Source: Marinobacter salexigens
GTDB lineage: Bacteria; Pseudomonadota; Gammaproteobacteria; Pseudomonadales; Oleiphilaceae
NCBI RefSeq assembly: GCF_002806945.1
Contig: NZ_NIHC01000001.1
Span: 186,001-250,000 of the forward strand
Direction of reading: 5' to 3'
Length of the DNA: 64,000 nucleotides
Positions within the stretch are counted from its first letter, which is position 1. Each line of letters begins with the position of its first letter. The translations under genes and the position numbers were made by a program. Under the pieces are notes generated by a model. It was not told where the DNA came from and did not search any database. It saw only the letters and a list, made by a program, of their open reading frames with translations. Positions 36,665 to 44,813 of the stretch are shown piece after piece.

Positions 36665-36910
36665 GGAAAACCTCGGTAATAGAGTAAGGTGTGGGCGTTA
36701 AAAGGCCATGTTAGCCTGTTTTTCGGCTGGTGAAACACTTTACGAGTCACATGGGAGTGACAGTTCTTTAACCTGTTGCTGTCAAAGGTCCGTGGCATGC
36801 AGTTCTTGGCTGCTTTCAGCTTCGAAGTTTGTGGTTTTTTGTAGCATGCGGGTTTTCCCGGCGGGCCTTTGATCTATAGTGGAAAGCATAAACCTCTACG
36901 AGCTAAAGAC

Positions 36911-37792
36911 ATGGCAACGCTGAAAGCGCTGGTGGTAGACGACGCCAGTTTTGTAAGGGATCTGGTTAAGCGCACAATACGCCAGCGCTTTCCGGTGATA
37001 GAAACCACCGATGCCCAGAATGGCCGCAGGGCCCAGTCCCTGATGTCTCGGGGCATGTACGATCTGATTCTTTGTGACTGGGAAATGCCAGAAATGTCTG
37101 GCCTTGAGTTGCTGCAGTGGATGCGCCAGCAGCCTCAGTACGAAAAAGTCCCGTTCGTCATGATTACCAGTCGGGGCGACAAAGACCATGTGATTGAGGC
37201 TGTTAAGGAAGGTGTGTCGGAATATCTTGGCAAGCCTTTCAGTCCGGAAGGCTTGAGTAACAAGATCATCAAGGTAATGGGCAGCACCTTGACTGCGGCT
37301 ATGGGGCGCAGTCGCAAATCCATGGCCGGACCGGCAGATGCGTTCAAGGAGTCGGCAGCCCTGCTGACGCAAAAGAGGGGCCCTGTGCCTGCACCGGCGG
37401 CCCAGCCTGCACCGGCAGCCGGGGTGTTTGCCCCTCCCTCTGCGGAAGCACCTAAAACACCAGCTGCCAAAAGCCCCCTGAGCCTGGCCTCAATTCGGTT
37501 TGCAGACAGCACCCTGAAATCTGTGGTTAAAGACATCAATCTGACGGAAGTGCGGGTGATCGCCAAGCGGGATCAAGCCTTTCCGGGTATTCTCGAGCAG
37601 GCGGTGGTTGATATAGAAACCGGCGAAGGCCAGATGGCGCGGCTGAACGGCTACGTGCATCAACTGCAGGCCGTGGACAAGCGCCAGGATACGGATTTCG
37701 TGAGTGTGTCCATTCGGTTTGTGGATGAGGACCCGAAGAAAATGGAGGAACTCTCCCGGTTCATCGCCCGTTTCAGAGCAGGTAAGCGTTAG
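36911..37792 (+). CDS. CheY-like receiver protein with an uncharacterised C-terminal domain
   Basis: 293 residues from ATG 36911. The receiver domain (1-125) is complete: acidic pair VVDDASF, phospho-acceptor Asp56 in CDWEMPEMSG, Thr in MITSRG, Lys in GKPF. A Pro/Ala linker (about 155-195) leads to a C-terminal domain (about 200-290; TLKSVVKDINLTEVRVIAKRD, FVSVSIRFVDEDPKKMEELSRFI). Its strand pattern and closing helix recall PilZ, but the RxxxR motif that binds c-di-GMP is absent. No kinase partner is adjacent: phoR is convergent with it. Confidence 0.8.
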   Translation: MATLKALVVDDASFVRDLVKRTIRQRFPVIETTDAQNGRRAQSLMSRGMYDLILCDWEMPEMSGLELLQWMRQQPQYEKVPFVMITSRGDKDHVIEAVKEGVSEYLGKPFSPEGLSNKIIKVMGSTLTAAMGRSRKSMAGPADAFKESAALLTQKRGPVPAPAAQPAPAAGVFAPPSAEAPKTPAAKSPLSLASIRFADSTLKSVVKDINLTEVRVIAKRDQAFPGILEQAVVDIETGEGQMARLNGYVHQLQAVDKRQDTDFVSVSIRFVDEDPKKMEELSRFIARFRAGKR

Positions 37793-37818
37793 CGGATACC
37801 CTCGCCAGCATCAGGGCT

Positions 37819-39126
37819 TTAGTCAGTAGTCTGGGAAGCCAGGCGTTCTGCGGGGAAATGGCAGATAAACTCACTGCCCTCACCAAAGCGGCTTTTGATC
37901 TCCAGGCTGCCATCGTGGTTGATTAATACATGTTTGACGATAGCCAGGCCCAGCCCGGTTCCGCCGGTATCTTTATGCCGGCTGGGATCTGCCCGATAAA
38001 ATCGCTCTGTTAGTCGGGGGATATGAACCTCGTCAATTCCGGCTCCCGTATCCTTTACCGAAAGATGCCCGCCTTTATGGTCGGTGAACCAGGACACCCT
38101 AATTCTGCCCTTGGCCGGGGTGTACTTGACCGCGTTGAAAATCAGGTTGGAAAAGGCGCTGCGAAGTTGGTTTTCATCGCCTGTCAGCTGCTGAGGACTG
38201 ATAGCTTCAAGGCGGATGTCGTGCTGGTTCTCGCCGCTGAGAGTTTGTGCGTCCTGACAGATCTGGGTGATGAGTCGGCCTATGTCGGTTGGTTCGTTAT
38301 TCTCCGTTTGGTCACCGGTCTCGATTCGGGACAGAAGAATAAGATCAGAAATCAGTGTCTCCATTCGAAACGACTGGGTCGCCATTGTGTTGATGGCACG
38401 GCGCCACTTGGGTGGCAGGTCATCGGCGTTGTCCACAAGGGTTTCCAGATAGCCACTGATCACCGTAAGTGGCGTTCTCATTTCATGGGACACATTGCTG
38501 ACAAAATCCCGGCGCATTTGCTCCAGTTGATGCAGGCGGGTGACATCCTTGGCCACAATAAGGCGGTCGTTGTTTCCAAACAGGCTTATTTGTATTTGCA
38601 GATGAATATGGGGTTTTGCCGGTGAATGCAGCTCCAGAGGTTCCCGGTAGTCCATGCTGTCAAAGTAGGCTTTGAAGGCCGGTGTGCGGATGAGATTGTA
38701 AATATACTGCCCCTGATCCGTAGAACGGCGAAACCCCAGCAGGTGCTCAGCAGAGCCGTTCCACCACTCCAGTGCGCCTCGTGCGTTTGTCATTATGACG
38801 CCGTCCCGCATAGCGTTCGTGGATTCTTGTATGCGGTCTATGCGAGTTCTCAGCTCATCCTGCGTGCGCAGATAGTTTTTATTGAGCTTGTGCAGCCTTT
38901 CAAACAGATCCCCCCAGATACCAATACTTTGGGGGGCTTCCCCCGCTGTATCCGGGTCTGACAGCCATTGCGCCAGTCGACGGATTTGGTGGAGCGACCA
39001 GAGCAGATAGAGCACCAGGCCGGCAAACAATCCATAAAGAGGATACCCGAAGTACAGGCCGATAAGCGTCGTCCCGGCCAGAGCGGCGAGAGTATAGCCC
39101 AGGTATCGCGACCAGGTTTGCTCCAT
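37819..39126 (-). CDS. phoR: Phosphate regulon sensor kinase PhoR
   Basis: 435 residues: two N-terminal membrane helices (about 8-45), a PAS domain (about 95-200), HisKA with phospho-acceptor His214 in NVSHEMRTPLTV, and the HATPase with NLIFNAVKYTP, DTGAGID and GGTGLGLAIVKHVL. The tiny periplasmic part is normal for PhoR, which senses phosphate through Pst/PhoU. It follows phoB by 40 bp on the same strand. Confidence 0.95.
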   Translation of the reverse strand: MEQTWSRYLGYTLAALAGTTLIGLYFGYPLYGLFAGLVLYLLWSLHQIRRLAQWLSDPDTAGEAPQSIGIWGDLFERLHKLNKNYLRTQDELRTRIDRIQESTNAMRDGVIMTNARGALEWWNGSAEHLLGFRRSTDQGQYIYNLIRTPAFKAYFDSMDYREPLELHSPAKPHIHLQIQISLFGNNDRLIVAKDVTRLHQLEQMRRDFVSNVSHEMRTPLTVISGYLETLVDNADDLPPKWRRAINTMATQSFRMETLISDLILLSRIETGDQTENNEPTDIGRLITQICQDAQTLSGENQHDIRLEAISPQQLTGDENQLRSAFSNLIFNAVKYTPAKGRIRVSWFTDHKGGHLSVKDTGAGIDEVHIPRLTERFYRADPSRHKDTGGTGLGLAIVKHVLINHDGSLEIKSRFGEGSEFICHFPAERLASQTTD

Positions 39127-39166
39127 GAAGTGGTGCCTTGTAGTTCGATTCGAGTGTGGCTTTGGG

Positions 39167-39859
39167 TCAGGCGGGCTGGGTGGAAAACCGGTAGCCTGCG
39201 CCTCTCACCGTCTGGATCAAGTAGTCGTGGCGTTCCCCAAGGGCTTTTCGCAAGCGTCGGATGTGTACATCGACCGTTCGCTCTTCAACGTACACATTGC
39301 CGCCCCATACCTGATCCAGCAATTGCGAGCGAGTATAAACCCGCTCCTGGTGTGTCATGAAGAACTGCAGCAGGCGGTACTCCGTAGGGCCAACATTCAG
39401 AGAGGCGTCGTTTGCGGTGACGCGATGGCTTGAAGGATCGAGTATTAAACCATCCACCTCGATGGGGTTGTCGATACCGGGTGGAGTCGCCCTGCGCAGC
39501 ACCGCTTTCAGACGTGCGACCAGTTCTCTGGGGCTGAAGGGCTTGGTGATATAATCATCGGCCCCGATTTCCAAGCCGCGGATTTTGTTGTCTTCCTCAA
39601 CCTTGGCGGTCAACATGATGATGGGTATGTCTGCGGTTGTATCTTCTTTCTTTAGCCGCCTGGCCAGTTCTATGCCGCTGGTGCCCGGGAGCATCCAGTC
39701 CAGCAGCACTATGTCTGGCTGCCGGTCAACAATCAGGGCGTGAGCTTCCAAGGCGTCGGCAGCTTCAATGCATTCGTAATCAGCCATCTCCAGTGCAACA
39801 ACGATCATCTCGCGGATGGCGGGTTCGTCATCGACAATCAGGACGGTTTTTCCAGACAT
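39167..39859 (-). CDS. phoB: Phosphate regulon response regulator PhoB
   Basis: 230 residues: receiver (1-120) with phospho-acceptor Asp54 in VLLDWMLPGTSG, and an OmpR-type winged helix (about 130-227) with YTRSQLLDQVWGGNVYVEERTVDVHI. It activates Pho-box promoters in phosphate starvation. Its own promoter carries a near-perfect Pho box, so it is autoregulated; its other obvious target here is pstS. Confidence 0.96.
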   Translation of the reverse strand: MSGKTVLIVDDEPAIREMIVVALEMADYECIEAADALEAHALIVDRQPDIVLLDWMLPGTSGIELARRLKKEDTTADIPIIMLTAKVEEDNKIRGLEIGADDYITKPFSPRELVARLKAVLRRATPPGIDNPIEVDGLILDPSSHRVTANDASLNVGPTEYRLLQFFMTHQERVYTRSQLLDQVWGGNVYVEERTVDVHIRRLRKALGERHDYLIQTVRGAGYRFSTQPA

Positions 39860-39899
39860 ATTCTCTAACCTGTTTCAGACCATGATGTGTTACTGAACT

Positions 39900-39933
39900 A
39901 TTACAGCGCCTGAGTGTTACAACTGTGTGACAG
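39900..39933 (-). promoter_or_regulatory. Pho box and -10 of phoBR
   Basis: On the minus strand CTGTCACACAGTTGTAAC (39933-39916) forms two PhoB half-sites with 4-bp spacing. Ten bases later TGTAAT (39905-39900) can serve as -10, the same geometry as at pstS. The phoB start is 40 bp downstream. Confidence 0.87.
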
Positions 39934-39988
39934 CTTTTGTATTCAATGCTCTCACCCATGCAAACAGTAATGCCAAACTTGCGTCAGG

Positions 39989-40083
39989 GTGGGAAGAGGC
40001 TTCACAAACCGTGCATTGCCAGGGATGGCAATGCCGAGCCCCCAGGGATGGGTTTACGGCGTGTTTGTGAAGCCTCTTCCCAC
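39989..40083 (+). repeat. Palindromic GGA-loop element, copy A
   Basis: A perfect 21-bp outer stem (39989-40009 with 40063-40083) encloses a 53-nt core. The core folds as hairpin 1 (GCATTGCC, loop AGGGAT, GGCAATGC) and hairpin 2 (CCC, loop AGGGAT, GGG), joined by CGAGC and ending TTTACGGCGT. It lies between the 3' end of ubiA and the phoB promoter. It has no T-run, so it is not a standard terminator. Confidence 0.85.
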
Positions 40084-40109
40084 GCTGGCGCTGACGGCAA
40101 TGTTAGTGC

Positions 40110-40997
40110 TCAGGCGACAATCAGGTCGATAACCAACCCGGTAAACACCGCAAACCCCGCCCAGTTGTTGTTCAGGAAGGCCTTGAAACAACCGTCGCGC
40201 TCGCGATCTTTGGCCAGGTATTGCTGGTAGATAAACAGGCAGGCCATGGCAACGAGCCCCAGGTAATAGAAGCTTCCCAGCTCATAGCGAGTGCCTACGA
40301 TCACCAGGATAAGCACCACCATGGCCTGGAGCACCCCGATAATGGCCCGGTCGGCATCGCCGAACAGGATGGCTGTGGATTTGATGCCCACCTTCACGTC
40401 ATCGTCGCGGTCTACCATGGCGTAGAGGGTGTCGTAAGCCACGGTCCAGAGTACGTTGGCAGTGAACAGCAGCCAGGTAACCTGGCTGAGTTCGCCAGCT
40501 TCGGCAGCCCATGCCATGGGGATGGCCCAGGAAAATGCAGCACCGAGGAACAGTTGGGGTAAATGGGTGAAACGCTTCGAGAAGGGGTAAATAAACGCCA
40601 GTATTGCGCCGCCGAAGGAAAGATAAAGGGTAAATGTGTTGGTGAAAAACACCACCATCAAGAAAGAAATAATACAAAGCCCGGCGAACAGTGCTACGGC
40701 TTCCCAGGCTTCTACCCGGCCGGTGGTCAGCGGGCGGTCTTTAGTGCGTTTTACGTGTTTGTCCCAGTCCCGGTCGGCAAAGTCGTTGATGGCGCAACCG
40801 GCGGCGCGCATGAAGAACACGCCCAAGGTGAAAATGATGATGTTGCTGATGCTTGGGCTGCCGTCTCCGGCAAGCCAAAGCGCCCAATAAGTGGGCCATA
40901 GCAAGAGTAATGTGCCAATAGGGCGGTCGATGCGCAGCAATTTTGCGTAATCGCTTAGTCGGCTCCGTATGTGTTCTGGCACGGCTTGAGGCAGCAT
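40110..40997 (-). CDS. ubiA: 4-hydroxybenzoate polyprenyltransferase UbiA
   Basis: 295 residues with eight or nine helices. The two prenyl-diphosphate/Mg motifs are NDFADRDWDKHVKRTKDRPL near 77 and YDTLYAMVDRDDDVKVGI near 195. It attaches the polyprenyl tail to 4-hydroxybenzoate in the inner membrane. It follows ubiC by 108 bp on the same strand; the enzyme pair makes and then prenylates the ubiquinone ring precursor. Confidence 0.96.
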   Translation of the reverse strand: MLPQAVPEHIRSRLSDYAKLLRIDRPIGTLLLLWPTYWALWLAGDGSPSISNIIIFTLGVFFMRAAGCAINDFADRDWDKHVKRTKDRPLTTGRVEAWEAVALFAGLCIISFLMVVFFTNTFTLYLSFGGAILAFIYPFSKRFTHLPQLFLGAAFSWAIPMAWAAEAGELSQVTWLLFTANVLWTVAYDTLYAMVDRDDDVKVGIKSTAILFGDADRAIIGVLQAMVVLILVIVGTRYELGSFYYLGLVAMACLFIYQQYLAKDRERDGCFKAFLNNNWAGFAVFTGLVIDLIVA

Positions 40998-41105
40998 GGG
41001 TCTATCCGTTTTGGGGCGTGGAACAGAGTGTGTGAAAAATAAATGTGCAGGGATTATAGCCAGTGGGCCGGCAGGGGTGAAAGCCGGAGTCTTCCCGGTA
41101 ACCCG

Positions 41106-41762
41106 TCAGCTCTTGCGGTAAAGCACCGGTAGCAAATACTCGCCTACCAGCAATGCGCTCTCTTTGTTGCTAAACAGTGAGCGACGAGCAAGCTCGGGCT
41201 GCCCGGCTGATGATGAATTACGGCTTTCGTGGATACACAATCCGGTTTCAAGGGGGCCTCGCGCCCAATCGCGGCTGCTGAACAGGAAGGCGCCCAACGG
41301 TTTGTTGCCAAGGTTAAGAAGCCGCCTGCCTTCGCCCTTGAGGCAGGCGAGGGGAATCACGGTGCGCGCCAGAACCCAGGGCTTGCCGTCGCCACACAGG
41401 CGGACTTCACGAATCCAGGCTTGTTGGCGAAAAGGCATGCCGAGGCGCCGGGTTTCTTCCAGGGTAGGTGTGGCAAAGCCTTCGCGCTGCACTTCTACGT
41501 GAAACGAGTCTACACACTGTTTTTGCAATGCCCGGGTGAACGAACCTTCAACCCTCAGCCAGTAACGCGCCGGGCCATGCACCTCCGGATTGCGTAGCCC
41601 GGCAGCGGCAAAGGAGCGGTACCACTTGGTTGGCGGTGTAACAGTCTTCGGATTGTTTGCCAGGGAATCGATATCAAAGACCCTTAACGGCGTATATTCC
41701 AGGAGCGTTGCGCCAGTACCCTTTGTAATCCATGCCGTAGCCAAACAGAAAGCGGTCCTCAA
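41106..41762 (-). CDS. ubiC: Chorismate pyruvate-lyase UbiC
   Basis: Recognised from RREGF-like VQREGFATPTLEE, IREVRLCGDGKPWVLARTVIP and the late GNKPLGAFLFS. It splits chorismate into 4-hydroxybenzoate and pyruvate. The frame opens with TTG at 41762, deep inside the hpt gene; the UbiC-like part begins around residue 30, so the true start is probably close to 41672-41663, where only rare codons (ATC, CTG) occur just past the hpt stop. The stop is secure; the start is not. Confidence 0.87.
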   Translation of the reverse strand: MRTAFCLATAWITKGTGATLLEYTPLRVFDIDSLANNPKTVTPPTKWYRSFAAAGLRNPEVHGPARYWLRVEGSFTRALQKQCVDSFHVEVQREGFATPTLEETRRLGMPFRQQAWIREVRLCGDGKPWVLARTVIPLACLKGEGRRLLNLGNKPLGAFLFSSRDWARGPLETGLCIHESRNSSSAGQPELARRSLFSNKESALLVGEYLLPVLYRKS

Positions 41763-42231
41763 CGTACAGGCCAGTAAAGTCGGCTTTCAGATCCGGGCGC
41801 GCCTTGCGGTCATGTTGTTTGTCGACCAGTACGGCGGTCAAGACTTCCTTCGCTCCCTGGCTCAGGCAATAGTCAGCGATGGCGCACAGGGTGGTGCCTT
41901 CATCAAGAATGTCATCAACCACCAGCACAGTGCGGCCTTTCATGTCCGCTTTGGGCTGAAGAGTCCACTCCAGAATGCCGCCAGTGGTCTCCTGCCTGTA
42001 ACGCGTTGCATGCAGGTATTCGGCCTGCACCGGGAAGTGGAGGCGGGGCAATAGCTGGCCGGTGAAGATCAGTCCACCATTCATCACACAAAATAGCAGG
42101 GGGTTGCTATCTTTGAGGCGGCCGGAAATGTCGTCGGCCAGAGTGCGGATGGCAGTCTGTACTTGCTGCTCATTAACCAGGCAATCAGCTTCGGCCATAA
42201 CCTGATTCATTTCGGCGACGGCATCGGTCAT
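41674..42231 (-). CDS. hpt: Hypoxanthine-guanine phosphoribosyltransferase
   Basis: 185 residues from the ATG at 42231. The PRPP motif VLVVDDILDEGTTL near 105 and the N-terminal LLFCVMNGGLIFTGQLLPRL fit the Hpt family. It salvages hypoxanthine and guanine to IMP and GMP. The frame is open to 42432, but those residues are not Hpt-like. It heads the apparent hpt-ubiC-ubiA unit, with ubiC starting at or within its last codons. Confidence 0.9.
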   Translation of the reverse strand: MTDAVAEMNQVMAEADCLVNEQQVQTAIRTLADDISGRLKDSNPLLFCVMNGGLIFTGQLLPRLHFPVQAEYLHATRYRQETTGGILEWTLQPKADMKGRTVLVVDDILDEGTTLCAIADYCLSQGAKEVLTAVLVDKQHDRKARPDLKADFTGLYVEDRFLFGYGMDYKGYWRNAPGIYAVKGL

Positions 42232-42439
42232 AACGGTCGGTCCTGTCGTAAAACGGGCGATTATACCGGAGAGCGGCAGCAGAGGGGAGGGGGTACTATG
42301 CCGACAATTGGCAGAACATACAGTGCAGATGTGTTCTTGCTGGCATTGGTGAACCCGGGCATGGCGAGTATTATGTCGCTGCAATCGATAAGAATGAACC
42401 GCTTGGCAGATTTTGAGATGTGCTTGTGCCAATGTTGGC

Positions 42440-42461
42440 TTGTTGAATTATTGTTCGACAA
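42440..42461. promoter_or_regulatory. Dyad upstream of the rubredoxin operon
   Basis: TTGTTGAA and TTCGACAA pair at 7 of 8 positions around a 6-nt spacer, 40 bp before the rubredoxin start. The 270-bp gap between hpt and rubredoxin holds no gene I can support; this is its only clear symmetry. Function unknown. Confidence 0.3.
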
Positions 42462-42501
42462 TTAGTGGGGTGCGTAAAAATATGTGGTGGAGAAATCGTT
42501 T

Positions 42502-42669
42502 ATGAAGAAGTGGCAGTGCGTGGTGTGTGGCCTGGTTTATGATGAGGCAGAAGGCTGGCCGGAGGACGGTATTGAGCCAGGGACTACATGGGACGACGTG
42601 CCCGAGGATTGGGTTTGCCCGGACTGTGGTGTGGGCAAGGAAGATTTTGAAATGATCGAGATCGGTTGA
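42502..42669 (+). CDS. rubA: Rubredoxin
   Basis: 55 residues, normal for a one-iron rubredoxin. The two knuckles CVVCG and CPDCG, about 30 residues apart, bind Fe(Cys)4; [19 protein letters not shown] is the standard spacer. The ATG at 42502 gives the canonical MKKWQC start with GGAG 9 nt before; an upstream GTG at 42484 would add six residues. It passes electrons from the reductase encoded next door, to an alkane monooxygenase or to oxidative-stress enzymes. Confidence 0.96.
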   Translation: MKKWQCVVCGLVYDEAEGWPEDGIEPGTTWDDVPEDWVCPDCGVGKEDFEMIEIG

Positions 42670-42688
42670 ACCTGAACGGAGCATGGTT

Positions 42689-43843
42689 ATGAACGAGCAA
42701 GCGCCCATCGTTATTGTCGGAACCGGTTTGGCGGGTTATACCCTGGCCCGTGAAATCCGCAAACAGGATAAGGACGTCCGGATAGTTATGGTGACCGCTG
42801 ATGACGGCGTCAGCTACTCCAAGCCCATGCTCTCGACCGGGTTTTCCAAAGGTAAGGACGCAGGAAGCTTGGCCCAGGCTGGAACTGAAGCCATGGCAGT
42901 TCAGCTTCAGCTTGAGTTGCGTACTTATACGACAGTCACTGGCATAGACACCAACGGCCACCGATTGCTGCTGGGCGACGATAGCTTGGCTTACAGCAAG
43001 CTGGTTTTGGCATGGGGGGCGGATGTCATCCGCCTGACTATCCCGGGTGATGGGCAGGAGCGGGTATTTCCGATCAATGATCTGGAAGATTACCGGGTGT
43101 TCCGCAAGGCGCTGAAGCCTGGAGGGCGAGTGGCTATTATGGGGGCCGGGCTTATTGGTTGTGAGTTTGCGAACGATCTGCGCAATGGCGGTTATGAGGT
43201 GGAGGTCATTGCGCCTTCTGATGCTGTCATGCCCAGTCTGTTGCCCCAGGCCGCCGCTAACGCAGTGCAGAAGGCGTTGGAGGCATTGGGGGTGCGCTTT
43301 CATCTGGAGACGGTTGTTGAGCGGGTTGAGCCAGCCGGAACGGGTGTTACCCTGTTCCTCGCCAACGGTGAGAAGTTGCAGGCGGATGTTGTGATTTCCG
43401 CCGTCGGTTTACGGCCTCGCACGCAGCTTGCTCGCGCTGCAGGAATCGATACAGACCGCGGGGTTAAAGTAAACAGGCTGCTGGAAACCTCGGCTCCCGA
43501 TGTCTATGCATTGGGTGATTGTGCTGAGGTGGATGGCCATGTGCTGCTTTATGTTCTGCCTTTAATGGCCTGTGCCCGTGCCCTGGCAAAAACCCTGACC
43601 GGTGAGCCCACGGAAGTAACCTACGGCACCATGCCGGTAATGATCAAGACCCCCTGCTGTCCGACTGCAGTATGCCCGCCACCTTCAGGTGCTGAGGGTA
43701 GTTGGGACACTGAACAGGACGGCACTGATGTAAAAGCCCTGTTCAAAAGCCCCGAGGGTGATGTTCTGGGGTTTGCGGTTACCGGTCGGTTTGCGCTGGA
43801 AAAGCAAGCACTGTCAAAGGTTATACCGCCCATTCATTCTTGA
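42689..43843 (+). CDS. rubB: Rubredoxin-NAD(+) reductase
   Basis: About 384 residues from ATG 42689, preferred over ATG 42683 because CGGAG is then 7 nt away. FAD motif IVIVGTGLAGYTLAREI, NAD motif VAIMGAGLIGCEFANDL near 148 and the closing FAD box VYALGDCAEVDGHVL near 270 mark a class I pyridine nucleotide-disulfide-type reductase. It is 19 bp after rubredoxin. The alkane hydroxylase itself is not in this window. Confidence 0.93.
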   Translation: MNEQAPIVIVGTGLAGYTLAREIRKQDKDVRIVMVTADDGVSYSKPMLSTGFSKGKDAGSLAQAGTEAMAVQLQLELRTYTTVTGIDTNGHRLLLGDDSLAYSKLVLAWGADVIRLTIPGDGQERVFPINDLEDYRVFRKALKPGGRVAIMGAGLIGCEFANDLRNGGYEVEVIAPSDAVMPSLLPQAAANAVQKALEALGVRFHLETVVERVEPAGTGVTLFLANGEKLQADVVISAVGLRPRTQLARAAGIDTDRGVKVNRLLETSAPDVYALGDCAEVDGHVLLYVLPLMACARALAKTLTGEPTEVTYGTMPVMIKTPCCPTAVCPPPSGAEGSWDTEQDGTDVKALFKSPEGDVLGFAVTGRFALEKQALSKVIPPIHS

Positions 43844-43944
43844 GTTGCCTGGCCTCCCGCAGGCGCGGGCGACTTTATTATTGCGAAAGTCCCCGGCTTG
43901 CGGTAGAAAACCCTTCGTGTGCTAACGAATCAACAGGAGCAGGC

Positions 43945-44799
43945 ATGCTTGAAATTACCAAAAAGCTGGTGGAATTGCTTTACCTGGCACCCATTAGTGA
44001 TAATCACTACCGTGGCGACAGCCAGGATTTAGGGTTCCCCCACGTGTTTGGAGGCCAAGTTCTCGGGCAGGCTTTGATGGCCGCTAGCCATACGGTTGAA
44101 GGTCGCCTCTGCCACTCTATGCATGCCTATTTTCTGCGCCCGGGTAACCAGCATATGCCCATTGATTATGAGGTTCAGCGGGTGCGTGATGGTCGGAGTT
44201 TTTCTGTTCGCCGGGTCATTGCCCGCCAGGATGGCAAGGAAATTCTGACGGGGTCCATGTCCTTCCATGTCTTTGAGGAAGGCCTTGAGCACCAGGCAGA
44301 GATGCCTGCTGCCCCAGACCCTGAAACCCTGCGTTCGGAGCAGGATTGGGGCAAGATGATGGCCTCGCAGGCGCCAGAAGCCATACGAGAGATCATGACA
44401 CGTGACCGCCCTATAGAAATCCGGCCTGTAAACCCCACGAATCCGTTTAAGCCTGACAAGCGCCCACCCCATAAGCAAAGCTGGATCCGGGCTTTGGGCC
44501 CTTTACCGAATGACCCGGTTTTACACCGCTGCCTGCTCACCTACGCATCGGATTTTTCGTTTTTGGGAACATCCCTTAACCCCCATAGCGTATCGTTTAT
44601 GAACAAGGAGCTGCAGGCAGCAAGCCTTGATCATGCCATATGGTTCCACCGTGACTTCCGCATGGAGGATTGGCTGCTTTATGACAAGGACAGCCCGAGC
44701 GCCTCTTCCGGGCGGGGGTTCAATCGTGGCAACTTCTTCAATCAGGAGGGGGTGCTAGTAGCATCCGCAACGCAGGAAGCGTTGATTCGTCGGCGCTGA
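43945..44799 (+). CDS. tesB: Acyl-CoA thioesterase II (TesB)
   Basis: 284 residues from the ATG at 43945 (AGGAG 7 nt upstream). A double hotdog with the first half FPHVFGGQVLGQALMAA and the second half SDFSFLGTSLNPH, holding the Asp of the Asp/Gln/Thr catalytic set, then LDHAIWFHRDF. TesB hydrolyses a broad range of acyl-CoAs. It lies 100 bp after rubB and could share the transcript. Confidence 0.94.
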   Translation: MLEITKKLVELLYLAPISDNHYRGDSQDLGFPHVFGGQVLGQALMAASHTVEGRLCHSMHAYFLRPGNQHMPIDYEVQRVRDGRSFSVRRVIARQDGKEILTGSMSFHVFEEGLEHQAEMPAAPDPETLRSEQDWGKMMASQAPEAIREIMTRDRPIEIRPVNPTNPFKPDKRPPHKQSWIRALGPLPNDPVLHRCLLTYASDFSFLGTSLNPHSVSFMNKELQAASLDHAIWFHRDFRMEDWLLYDKDSPSASSGRGFNRGNFFNQEGVLVASATQEALIRRR

Positions 44800-44813
44800 T
44801 AGCCTGGTAGCGG

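Noticed and set aside
39989..40083. Intrinsic terminators (copies A, B and C)
   Set aside because: Stems are far longer than terminator stems, there are no T-runs, and the loops hold a conserved structured core.
42261..42461. 66-codon minus-strand frame in the gap before rubredoxin
   Set aside because: No Shine-Dalgarno, no recognisable features, composition like non-coding DNA.
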